Assembly (NCBI GenBank): GCA_033063855.1
Contig: CP093830.1
Location: forward strand, 9,982,854 to 10,046,853
Reading direction: 5' to 3'
Length of the DNA stretch: 64,000 bases
DNA from: Smittia aterrima
Taxonomy: Eukaryota; Arthropoda; Insecta; Diptera; Chironomidae
Both the position numbers and the translations under genes were made by a program. The notes beneath the pieces are model-generated. The model worked only from the letters and a program-made list of their open reading frames with translations. It searched no databases and had not been told where the DNA came from. Each line of letters opens with the position of its first letter. The first letter of the stretch is position 1. Of the stretch, positions 1 through 12,800 are shown piece after piece.

Positions 1-507
1 TATATCAAAAACACATTAAAAAGATGAAATTATCAAAAAAGTTCTTATTCGCTAAAAAAACACGAAAAACAAAAAAAAAAGTAAAAAATCAACTTAAAGT
101 CAAGGACATAAAGCCTCTTCGTCGAATGAAGTGCACGTTTTAAAGAAATCGCTTCCCTAACGTCTTAAAATATATCACAAGTTTAGGACGATGAAAAACG
201 AAGGCAAACAAAACTTTAACGGGAAACTAATGAAATATAGAAAACACTTTAGGTACTTGAAGTAATTTCCAACTACAAAGATGAAGAGCAACAAAAACAG
301 AAAAATGAAATATTTTTTGGTTTCGTTAGGCTCGAACTGAGACACAAAACTCTTTTTTTAATTTTACATCGGCGGCTTATGCCACTTGATCAGCCGTAAC
401 GTCTGTCATCAAACTGTCAACCGCTTCAAAAGCAGTCAAATCAACTTCATCTGGTTTACTGTGCAACAACGTTTAAGATCTTAGAGCAAAAATATGGCTT
501 GAATTAT

Positions 508-517
508 TTTATTTATT
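508..517 (-). terminator. orb2 poly(A) signals (overlapping AATAAA)
   Basis: The minus strand reads AATAAATAAA here, which is two overlapping canonical poly(A) hexamers about 375 nt downstream of the orb2 stop codon. They are the strongest 3'-end signal after the gene. This is inferred from sequence only. Confidence 0.6.
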
Positions 518-531
518 AACAGCAAAGTTTG

Positions 532-553
532 ATTAAAAAGTAGAAAATAAAAA
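532..553 (-). promoter_or_regulatory. Candidate cytoplasmic polyadenylation elements in the orb2 3' UTR
   Basis: On the minus strand a U-rich TTTTTATTTT (553 to 544) contains the canonical CPE core UUUUAU, and TTTTTAAT (539 to 532) contains the UUUUAAU variant. They lie about 26 and 14 nt upstream of the overlapping AATAAA hexamers. That spacing is typical of functional CPEs. The encoded protein is itself a CPEB, so self-binding is plausible but not shown. Confidence 0.45.
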
Positions 554-893
554 CGAACGTTTGGTACATTCATAGAAAAGAATTATCGTTTATCTCAGAT
601 TTTTATTACACAACTTGTCCCGTTTCGGAGTTTTTGTGTTGACAGAACAAATTTTCATTCTCGCTTTTGAATGTTTGCTTTGTTTTTTGTTTTATTTGAC
701 TAATTTTTCATTGATGAGGCGAGATCGACTTTTGCATTCTTCGCGCAACTTTGAAAGTAAAAGTTTTTTTGTTTTGTTAAATATAAATTACTTTCGCTTG
801 AGTTCCTCAACGAAGGAAACAAAAAATTTATCTATCTTGTGATGAACGATTTGAAATTAAATTTATCGCTCGGCATGTTTGTTAATGAAGCGC

Positions 894-3800
894 TTAACAC
901 CAACGAAATGGAACAGCACGAGGACGATCAGCTCCTTCCTTCACTAATGGTTTGTGATATTCACGTCCGGGACGGGAATGGATTGTAGCCCAGCAGTGCT
1001 CGCAATAATACTAAAAAAGGAAAGAAAAATTATAAAAAATTTCCTTGGAATTTATTTGTTTTAATTTAAATTTACTTGAAGACAAGTGACGTTAGCGCAG
1101 AAAAATGGCGCAAACTTGCCACTGCAACGCTGTCCACCGCATTCATCGCACATCTGGTCATCCAAGACGTACGGCTTGACTTCAACACGCTTATCAATGT
1201 CTCCATGTTGCAACTGAACGAAACGAGCTGAGATAGCAGCGATGTAACTTTGCTGATTAGAGAAAGCAACTCGTCCCGCGCCCTAGGAAAAAGAATTTAA
1301 TCAAATCTCCGTCTTTGTCAGAGCTAAAAATATTTACCTTCGGGTACTTCAACTCTGGATCAGTATCAATGCCCGCATAACAAACTCCACCGTACAAACG
1401 ATCCATGATCATAGCAAGTTCAACTAAAAGGAACAAGGAACGTAATAAAAATCAAAATTAATGCCGCAAGGGAAAATGTAGAAGAAGACAAACTTACGAG
1501 CTTTCAAAGGGCGCGGAACTCCACCCACAAACACGGTTTTGCGAGGATCCAACGACATTGAAGCATCTAAAACAAAGTCAGCGTCTGACAAGCGCCATGG
1601 GCGAATCTGCACTGGTTTGTTTTTGATGGTGGGTGAAGAGACACAGATATAGAGCTTGTCGTCCTCGATGATGCAATTTTCAATCAGATTTTGAACCGAG
1701 CATTCGTCCTGTGGAAAAAATACGAAATTGGAAAACTTGTTGACTCAATTTTCACTTCTCTACTGCTCTCGACAATTTCCGGGAAAGTTTACATATTCAA
1801 ATCGGTCTCGAGCGATCTGAACCTTGTTCAAAATACAATTTCAGCTAAACTTTTTTTTCCTTCTTATTTCCGGAGGCGTGAGGACGGAAAAAGTTTCAAG
1901 TGGAAATCTAATAACAATCTTGGACAAAAGAAGCAAAAAGAAAAATGTCAAAGACACCAAAAAGAGCATCAACGGTTTTGTTTTCTGGCTGTGAAAGGTT
2001 AATCGATGTTGGATTGAATGAGAGATCTCATCTTTAATCCGATCACGGTAAAACTTCCTTTTTGCATAACAAACTAAAATATTTAACAGCCTAACTCTCC
2101 TCTTTGTTAATTTTATTTGCTTGAATAGCCGCAGGGCTCAAACTTTCACGTTCTCATACGAAATTATTTCAGTTCGTTCATCAAAGTAAAGACGGAACTC
2201 GAACTTTTTGCTTCTATGCGAAAGTTTTGCTCAATGCTATAAAAGAACTGAATCCCGAAAGCAATCAGGAACTAAAAGCGTGGCGCAAAATACGAGAGAG
2301 CAACAAGAAACACAAACGAGAAGCGAAAATTAAAAATTCTTTCTTCGCAATCTTGAAAAGTTTTTGTTCCTTCCTCGTTGCATTTTTATTACTTCTTTCT
2401 TCAGTTGGCGATGGGAAAAATATTGCTTTCAATTTATGTTTTTGTTCGACTCTCTCGAGGTTTTAATTAATTTTGTCTTGCACGGACTCTTGGAGAACTA
2501 AACAAGGCGTCGATAAAATATCATTTAAGTTAAAAGTTGAAAATAGTTTCCCCAGTCTCTCTTGCTCAACGCAATAAATATTTAATTGGCTCCGTTTAAA
2601 TAGCTCACCTGGAACAGCAAGAAAGCGTAGCCTTTCGGTGGGAAATAAGATTTAGACTCCGCTTTGTGTGGCCAATCAACGATGAGTGGGCCGTACCGAC
2701 GAAAGGATGATGTGATTTCATCTGGAAACAAAAGCAAATTAGTTTAATCATTCGACTTGTTGAATTTTCAATTCCTCACCTTCATCAATATCTGGTGGGA
2801 GTCCGCCAACGAAAACTTTACGCGAGAAACGTTCGCCGTTGTCAGAGCCTTGCGAGTGTGGTGATGATCGAGCTGGAGATCCAATTTGTAAGTTGTTTCC
2901 GTCAATGAATCCAACAGATTCTTCAGTTGGCTCGTCGTTCTGATAAAATGGTTTGCCTAAATTAAAAAAAGCAAAAAGAAAGAAAATTAGACAAGTTCAT
3001 TCGACTGCAAGTCTGTGTCAAATGCATGTGATTTCCTCTTGCGAGAGTTCAAACAATTGATTATTCGTAATTGAGGAAATGAATCGAATAAATTCACAAT
3101 GTGATTTATGAAAAGATTCCTGTCGGCAGCAAGAAAAAAAATTTCAATGCATAAATCATTCTCCCCATTTCAATTCGCTTTTTTGCGAGAGACTTCATCA
3201 GCTCTTTTCGTTCTTAATACGTTTGGTTAAAAAATGGTTTCAGCTTCAAAGATTGACTTGAATATTTTACGAGCTGGAACGAGTCAGTTCACAAGAAAGA
3301 GAAATCTTTCTTGCTGTCGACAATGTATCAGTCAGTGTTTGGTCAGCCATCAACAAAAAAACGAGAGAGAAATCAAAGCATGAAAGGCGAGAGACGGAAA
3401 AACTTTTATATTACCAGCTGGCGCTTTTGGTTTCTTCCTTGAATTAGAAATTCATAAAACATATCCACAATCGGATGTGTGGAAGTTATATCATTAAATT
3501 TGATTAAGGATGATATCGGGATCGAGAGGGCGTCGAATAGCAACGCAAATCCATCTGTTTCCCTCGTTCAATCATCAACATTTCCGCCCAGCGTGAGATG
3601 AATTTAATAAAAAAAAAAGATTCTCCGACCTTTTTAAAGTTGAATTTCAGTGATCGACAATCGAAGTTTGATTTGACCTTTTGATTCTTCCTTTTCTGCT
3701 TTAACTTGAATTTAAGATTGATCTCGAGCTATATCCTTTGGCATTTTAAATTAAATTACAATCCTGTTATGCTAATGAGACACAAACAATGTTAATTACA

Positions 3801-6800
3801 ACGTTTTTATTCCATTATCAATTAGCCTGGAAATTTAATTTAATCGTGAATCCTGTGAATATTTTGTTGCAGATAAAAATATAACGAAGTTCACCATTGA
3901 GCTTTATCGACAGAATGCTTCACGCTGCCATTAATCGCCGTTTGTCAAAGTTTCTTTAGAAAGAAGAATCTTGAGTTTCCTCTTCTTCTTTTCGTATTTT
4001 GATGGAAAATGTTCTTTAAAAGACTAAACTCGAGAAGAAAAAGAAAAATCCTTTGAGTTTGAAACTTTACTTGAAAAAGTTGTCGAACTGCTGCTTCGGC
4101 AAACAAAGAAGTGAGAAACGATAGGATTTCTCGCCTCTTCAAGAGTTTTCGGAGGAAAAACTGAGAAAAGTTATCATCAATCTCTTTCGTTAGCAATCTC
4201 AACCGACAGTCATGTAAACACAATTGAAAGTGATATCATGAAAGTCATTAACGACTGCCATTAAGCGAGCTTTTTCCAAAGCGACGGCTTTCCCTGGTGG
4301 CTTCTCCCGTGAGTCTCTTTGTTGCAGAGATTATTATAGAGTTCGCGAATTGAATGTGTGACGAGAGACTGCGACGGAAAAGCAAAGAACAAGAAGAACC
4401 GCAATTGAAGCTAAAAGTTTCCGTTTTACTGTTGGAGATAATTCATTTGACAATTGAGTTACCATTAGCTTGGTAGCTTGGTAAGTGGTAACTAGAGACT
4501 TTAAATTATTTCATCACACACATCAAGCTATCGTTTGTTCACTTGAGTAGCGGTTGGATGATGTACCAAAGCGACTGTAATTCAATGAACGAGGAGAATC
4601 GCTTAATGGAGAACTTAACACGAAGCTCGACAGTTACACAGCAAACTTTCATGTTGTTCAATATTATGTTTCTGCAGCAACGCTTGAGGGATATCAACTC
4701 CTCGAATGCTCATGTTATTAAAGGTGATCCGTCCGATGAACAATGAACTATTTACATGATTCAATTATTTTGCTAACCAACTAACTTTGTTGTAAGAGAT
4801 TGATTGTTGTAAGTAAATTGTTTGACTCCGTTTAATCATTGAGAAAAGTTGATTAAGAGGAGGAGCCCAATGTAAACTAAGGAAAACAAGATTCTCACTT
4901 AAATATCATGAAAGAATAGTTTTGCGGTTCAGTGAGCTATTTCAACATGACATGCACATAGACATTCGCTTTAAAAGATTATCCAATGTCGGATGTTTGC
5001 TTCGTTCCATAAATTTTCAAAGATTGGGATCCATTTCGTTCTCAGTCTTTTAAATTTATTCAACAAGAAATTCTTTTAACCCAGATTATAGATGATTCAG
5101 TGTTTTTGATTGATGAGTTTTTTTTTACTTTGACTAAGTCGGCATCTGCGATAGCTCAAGAAACCATTAGCAGCTTTCGGCTTAAAGCCGTTCTACAAGT
5201 AAACATTAATCAATATTTTATTTCTGTCCACTGCGGGGATTAGGATTGGCACAACTTTCTATGAAAATAAAGTTTGTTTTATTCAGTCAGGTCAAAGAAG
5301 TTTCACTGATAAGTCTTTTGAATTATGAAATATCTGCGAAGCGTCAGCAGAAAAAATTATTTTCAAAGGATTCAACGCGAACAAATTCTTTTCAAAGGAA
5401 AGCAAAGCAAAGAAAGAAAACTTAAATTTTAATTATGGAAAACTTTTGTTGAATGTTAATTAATAATTTTTGAGGTTCTGCCGAAGAAAGCTCGGCAATA
5501 ATTAATCATGAAACATCATAAAAGTTGCACACAATGGGAGGGCTCGCCAAAATGAAGCCGGAAAACATCAAAAGTTAGTTCGAACTTTTCTATAAGCGAT
5601 GAAATTGCATAAAAATTAACCCTTAATGGCTCCCCCTCTCTTTCTTTTTCTCATTTTTTCGCTTCTTCTATTTATTCACGTCATGATCCATCGGTTACAA
5701 GACTTGTTATTCAGCTCATGCGAGTTTGACACAGTTTAAACAGGAAGGAGAATGACAAGGAAACCAATAAGTGCTCACAATCATGACGAACAACCAATCA
5801 ATCGAAAGCCAATAAATGTCGAGTTCTTACTTTAAACTTCACGCAAAATATCGAGTTTCTTATAAAAATCAATCGAAAGCCTTAGTGTAAAATAATATTC
5901 GCTACTCTTCGACTCAAAGCACTTTGCTGCGAATATTTTCTCCTCCAAAGTCATCATTTATTCACGGAACATCGACATTCTCGGTTTCATTGTAGATCTG
6001 CATGCCAATATGCCTTCCATCCTATCAAGGTTTATCAATTTTCCACTCGCATACGTTGAAATATCATTTCTACCGTGCTCGTTGAGATCCGAATCTCGTC
6101 AGTATTCTCCATGCGTGGATGATTTTGTCTCTTCATCAAATTATTGTAAACCTATTTCTCCAACATGCATGTATCCCTCAGTACGCCAATAAAGGCAGAT
6201 TGAATAAGAAGAATGAAGATTCATTTGAAGAGAAAAGGCAAATGAGACATTAGCGAACGCAGAATAGAATAAACAGCAATTTGTATGTATAGAACGTTAA
6301 GGATTTTCCTTTCTTCATTCCGACAAATGAATTTATTCAAATTCACAGAGCTTTGAACGTTTTCGCTTTTTAGATGTTATTATTCATTTCTTCATGCATG
6401 AGATGTCTGAGTTTTATGCCTAAGCATAATCATATTTGTACTAACATATCTTTCACTCTATTTCTTGTTTTTGGTGAAAAGCTTTAGGAAAATTTGAGGC
6501 TTGTCGGAAAGGCAAACGAACACAGTTTTCTTCTTCTCTTAAGCTCAGCAACATAAACATGTAAGGGGAGATGAAAAACAGAAGAATCGCTTCTCCTGTT
6601 GACGCAATTTGAGGAGTCGAGCGATAAATTCGAGATGTGCTTGATACATTTGCTCATCACAACAGCAGCAGCAGCTCTAGGATATTCTTTTATCTTGAAA
6701 GCCTTCGAGCGGTACATAAACACGTGAAGAACCCATTGAGCATGTAACGCTGATAATCGTTGTCTAAGCTAGTTAAAGACGCCTTTAAATGAGCAATTCT

Positions 6801-9800
6801 ACCAAAATTGTTCACACCAGCGGGAAGATAAACAAGTCGTTTAACCGAAATGAAACTCAGCAAAACTCCCACAATTTATAATTAATGTCAGCCTGCGTTC
6901 GAGACTTGAAACAATGTCTTTAGGACATTGGGAGGCGTAGAAGGACATTCATAACACGACGATAGAGTAAATGCCCACAAGAAATGATTCGACGAAGCGA
7001 GTAAATATTGAATTGAACTTTGAGATCAAAAGAAAAGTGTTTCAACACTCTCAGCTAAGGACTTCCATTAAAGGAATGAATTTCTACAAAGACTTGTGAA
7101 TTGAAACATTTCATTTGCAGCGTTTGAGCTCAACAAGGTTTTGCTCTCGTGAAATATTGTAAAAGCGAACAATGAAGTCGAAACATTTTTTTATAAAAAA
7201 AGAAAGAAAAGAAATCTCGGAATTAATGAAAATGACATGCGAGACTTTATATTCATGACAATTTGAGTCTCGTTCTTATCTCTTTGCTGTAACGAGAAGC
7301 AGAACTTTTATAAAAGCTTAATGGCCATATTATGCAAAACATTTTTTTGTGTGGACTTCAGCACTAATAACTTTCAGTTGGAAAGCATTGACGTCATCGA
7401 GTTCATTACGACAAAAAGTTGTTGAAATTGAAATAGTTTCTTGAATTCCGAAATTTTGTAATTTCGTGGTGCTGAAGTGAATATTTTAATTCCGAATCTC
7501 TCTCGCTCATGTTCACTTGAAAGTCAAGGGCTGCAGATGAAGAAAAAGCGGGAAACGAGATGAAAATTCAGCTTTCAAGTCGAGTTGAAATAAAACATTT
7601 CCGCCAGTCGAATCCTCAGCTTTTCTTTCATTGCCGTAGAGCAATTTTCATCGCTCGCTTTTTAGTAGTAATTGTACAAGCATTACAGATTATAATTTAT
7701 ATCCGGTGTAAAGTCAGTGCTGGCTTTTGCTTCTTTCGCTGAAGGTCACTTGGCTTTTCCATTCTGCCTCTCGCTCAGAACTTTCTGTAAACATTTTCTC
7801 TCTCTTCAAATTAAAACTAAACGTTTCTTTGCTTTAATGTCGTTGATGGGTTTGAGGAAGCTCGAAGGTAAGTAGGAAGAGGAGCTGTAAAAGTAATTTT
7901 GCATTTAATTTCTCTCTAAGGTAAACGAAATGCGCAGATGGAAAATTAGAGATAAAGTCGCTCATATCATTTCGTTGTGCCTCGCCCTTTAGGCTTTTTC
8001 CTTTTTCGTCATCAGCATCGTCATTTTAAAGCATTTAAGTCGCATGAGACTAAATAACACGACAATTTTCCTGTGGACCGAGTGAATTGTGCGTGAGAGC
8101 ATTTCCTTCCTTCCTTCCTCTGCTATTTTTTTTCTTCTTTGCTTTCGAGGATGATCTTGCGGCGAGAATAATCATGCGTGTGCTTATCAATTGCTCGTGA
8201 TGTGAGGCGAATCATCCTAATACTTCCCCGGCGAAGAAGAATTTTAGACAATAAAAAGCAATGCGCTTCGAGTTTGAATATCTAAGCGAACCTGAATTGA
8301 TGATAACAAAGTTTCGGCAGGTCTCAGACATAAAAATAAATATGGAGATTTCATGATGTTTATCTTCTTCATTGGCTTCTATGTTCATTCCCATTCACTC
8401 CTCCCCTCACTTATGCTTCAGTGGAAACGAAGCAGAGGGAAAATTCATAACGACAACTTTGTGTCGATGTGTGTCGTATGAAAGTCTTCCTTTAAGGAAT
8501 TTATTTCTCATTTAAATTCTTCGTATGTAGGTCAGAATTCATTTTAATCTTTCAAAGAGAATTTTACGAGATTAATTTAATTTCGGATCAGTGTTCAACG
8601 TAATATTGTAGTTTATTAAATTGTCAACAGTAAACCAAGAAGAGTAAAGACTTTTGCTAATGATACGCTTTGATTAAAAACTTATGACTGCGATCTTCGC
8701 ATCAGAAAACTTTGTCAAAGCCTTTTTCAAAGAGACGAATTAAAGCTCAACTGTTTAACGAATCGTATTAACATTTCTCGTAATTTCCTTTTTTGAAGTT
8801 TTGATTGAGGAAAGCAACTGAAATTGTAATGGAATTTTAATTGCTCCTTGCTTTGCTTATGCAACCAAAATGGAATTTCTAGAGAAGCAAAAGCGTTCTG
8901 CTGATGCAATCACAATTAACTTAAAGTTAGTAGTTAATTATAAACAAATTCTCATAACTCATTTCTAGGTCACTTGGTGTGCATAGTCATCAACGATAAG
9001 TTTTTGATTTAAAATCTTTCTCTCTAATTATTCCAAATTTTCTTTTCATAAACAAACACACAGGACGTGCCAAGAGTTGGTGCTGCTGTTGCTGAAACTT
9101 ATGATTTATAAACTCATTATCAGCTTTAAAGTTGATGGAGAGAAAGAGGGAGATGCAAACCCTTAATGCATTTTGTTAGATTACTTTAAAGCAATTTGTA
9201 AAGTTTTTTGATGCATGAACCACGTCAGAGAAATTCTTCAACTACACATCCATTGTAGATACTTTTAAGCTCGTTTTTATACGCAATTCTTTACGGGTTT
9301 TTCACTGTAATAAAACGGATCTGCTCTGCCTGTTTCTTCCTTATCTGCACACGTCATCTTGGCTCGTAAAACGAAATTAAAAATCTTTTCATCATTAAAC
9401 ATCTCCTGCTCTCGAATGACGAATTCTCTCGTCTTATCTCAAACGCTAAAAACAGAATCTACAGCACTAAGCACTGTCCAAGATTAATGTCGTCGTGTTT
9501 AGCGAATGAAGCAATATCAATTCGAAGCGATTATTTGGTTTAAAAGTCGACTGAGGCAATAAATTCAATTAATGCTCTCCATTGCATAAAATGTGATTAA
9601 AATGTTTATTCTGTGTGTCGTCATTTAAATTCTGTCTCGTTTTTTTCTCTTTTTCGTCGAGGCTGTTAAAAGTATGCTAATTTAACGACAAAATTATGTA
9701 AAAATTCATACCCATCATTTTAATGATAGCACTTGCCAGCCTCTCTCTGGTTTCACTCCGATAAAAAAGAGAGCCTTGCCTTGCTTACTTTTAATTATCA

Positions 9801-12800
9801 ATCGACTTCTTGCTCCACTTACTTAGTCGAAAAAAAAATATTTTACATTCAATATGTTTCCCATTCACTGTGTTTCCCTTAAAAACACAATTTGCGATCA
9901 TTGATTTTCAATTATGCAAATAAAAAGCGATGAAGAATGGCGCGGCATAAAAGCATTTGTGGTCAGAAGTTTTGTTCCTTTTTATCGGTCCCCAAGCGAC
10001 TACACACGATGTCGTAAAATAATCTCAACTAAATTTATGACGACTGCTTTTATTTATGAAAAAATATGGTTCACCAATTTAACAGCCGCACACTGGAGGC
10101 AGTGAGAGAAGAGATGGACCCATAAAGATTTTCCGCAAGAGTTTATGGTGGGAAGATTGTAAAGAAACGAATGAGCAAGGAATTTTGTAACATTTATTTG
10201 GCGCACTATGTAGCAGTGTTACTTCCGCTAGTAAAAACATTACAGCTTTGACGCTTTGATAAGTTACGCAAGTCCTCTCTCGCCTACTCCGTGACCGATA
10301 ATCTCTTCGCTTCATTCCGCCAACAACTCGACTCGTGACACCATTAATTTTGAGTGGTTTGTTTAACTCGAAACAACACAAAAAATCGTTCTAATTCAAT
10401 CAAAGCTACTCGAAATAATTCCAATGAGCCTTGATGTTCTTGAAATAATTGAAATTCAAGAAGTTGCTTGATCATTTAATCATCCGGACATGCCTGATTA
10501 ATTCATCTTGAGGACTTGATTGAAAAACTTTTTATGTGATTTTCATTTTCATTTTCGTCAAGGGAAAATTCTACGAGGGAGAAAGAAGCATATTTCTCAA
10601 TTAGCAGCAAACATTTTCAAAAGGAATTTCGGTTTCCTTGTGGTGTGAGAGGTTCTCTCAAAAGGAGAATTATTATGATTATTATCAATGGAAGAATTCC
10701 ATGTCCACAGCATTTTGAAAATTTCATTTATGCCCTCAACATTATTACGTAACGAGAAAACATTGGCGACTCGAGAAGGCAAAAATCAGAAGTAAAAGCT
10801 CAATGTATTAAATATTTCCAAGGCAACAATCGCTTACAAATTCAAGCTTTTCCGCAAAAATATTCGAAGCGAAATATGTTTCTCTCTTTTTAGCAAAAAC
10901 ACTTGAGTCGTCTCCACATAAATGCGTCAGAGTCGAGAGTCTCAGAAAACTCCACTGGCTTCCCTCCCTCCCCTCAAACAAAGCTAAGTGCTTTGATATG
11001 TTATCTTATCAAATTATTTTGCGGTATTTATACGAATGTGTCGACGCTGCTAATCTTTATTCGTTTGCTGTGACTTCAGTCGTGAAATCGATTTATTTGC
11101 AATTTGTTAGTCGAAGAGAAAACTCAGAATTCAATTTATATTTTGTAATATTAAATATTTAGAGAAAAAAATATTTTTTTTCTAATTTTATTGAATTCTT
11201 GAATTTTTAATATTGGTGAGTCGATTGATAAGCTTTCAATCAAGTCGTAAAAGAATTATGTGTTTTTAGAAATATGACGGAGTCAGAAATCAATTTGAGC
11301 GTGGAATTGTGCATGGTCATTAGTTCGACTACGCAGCTGTTGTCGAATAAAAACGAAGTCTTCAGATTGCTAACAACTGGAGCAGACATAAATTTTCAAG
11401 ATGCAAATCGTTTCTTTAACACGCCGCTTCACATCGCGATTGAAAAGGGAAATATTGAGTTGATCAAGCTCTTGCTGAGCTTTAATCCAAATCAGAGGAT
11501 AAGAAATATGAACGGAGAGCGACCAGTCGATGTAGCTTTGAATAGCAAATCGTTTGACATCGTGAAACTCTTGAACGAGGAATATCGTGTAACATCAAAG
11601 GAGAAACAATCAACTTCAACTGACGTCATTGAAAAGGATTCGTTTGACTCAGGCGTTTCTGAAGCTCACTCAGAAACAAATGCGAAGCATGTTGCGCACT
11701 ACACAAGCTCTCGAGTTCAATTTTTACTATCGATATCAAAAATCGATCCCCACTTCAAGCGAACAAGCTTCAACATGGACGAAGTTAGAGAAATCTACTC
11801 AAAGCTAGATGAAAACATCTTTTTGAGACCGTTGTTGAAGTTAGCAAAAGAAATCAAGTCTCTTGAAATTTATTTCCTTCACGATCAATCGAACAACGAA
11901 TTGAGCAGCTGCTCAGTGACTGAGTTGAACGGAACAATTTTCATCTTTGGGGCTCGCAACGGATCAGCGTTCCAAGCACTCTTGGCTCATAAGCTTCTCC
12001 ACTATTCCTTGAACCATATCAACGACAACGAATGCAAGCCATACCGAAGAAAGCAATCAGAAAAAATGTTTCGGTTCAAGAAAATTGTGACGATATACAA
12101 AAGAAGAATCGAGACGTTAAGTCCAATGTGCCAGCGAGTGTTTGACTTGCCAGAGTCATTGTGGGATGCTGAACTGATTGCATGTGTGCCCTTCTTACTC
12201 GCCTTACACTTCGACGATCCAACAACACTCAATGAAATAACTGAAAACCACAAAGAGTTGTTCGACTTTTATTTTGAAGTGGTTCTCAAAGATCTAGATG
12301 ATTATCTAGTTCGAAGTAATTTGAGAAGGTTCAAGGAACGACCGGTCGAAGGAAGTTCATTTGGAATTACAAAGCCATACGATCCTTACAAGACGGAAAG
12401 GCTTGAAGAGAAATACGGAAGCAACTACCGACACAATAAAAGAAATAATCGAGATCTGGAAAGGCTTTGTACAATAGTTTAATCAGAGAAATTGCTTTAA
12501 GCTGTTCCTTTCAATCGCTAAACAGCTTAACGGTTTGTTTTTAAAACGGAATTAAAAATCTACCAACTAATCGGATTACGTCGAATTGCATGGATTAAAT
12601 GACATGTTGTACAAACACAAATGAGGTCACAGATTACTAATGATTGAAATATTAAGAACCAAAAAAAAACGTTGAAATAAATCTTTTAGTTTGCAGAAGC
12701 GTTCGTCGATGAAATTGAATTAAAGCAAATCCTTATTCAATACAGCGATTAAGCGTTGAAGGGGAAGGAAATTGCTTTCGGGTCATTGGCTTTAATGATC

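Larger units (their letters stand above)
1..893 (-). other. orb2 3' UTR and downstream flank
   Basis: This stretch follows the orb2 stop codon (TAA at 894-896, minus strand). It is AT-rich. On the minus strand the first about 390 nt lead to overlapping AATAAA hexamers at 508-517, so the 3' UTR probably ends near 480-500. I see no convincing gene below that. The open frame at 615-842 on the plus strand is low-complexity and antisense to the UTR. Confidence 0.6.

Noticed and set aside
10079..10381. 100-codon minus-strand frame near the ankyrin gene
   Set aside because: Biased, basic composition with no domain and no promoter or splice support.
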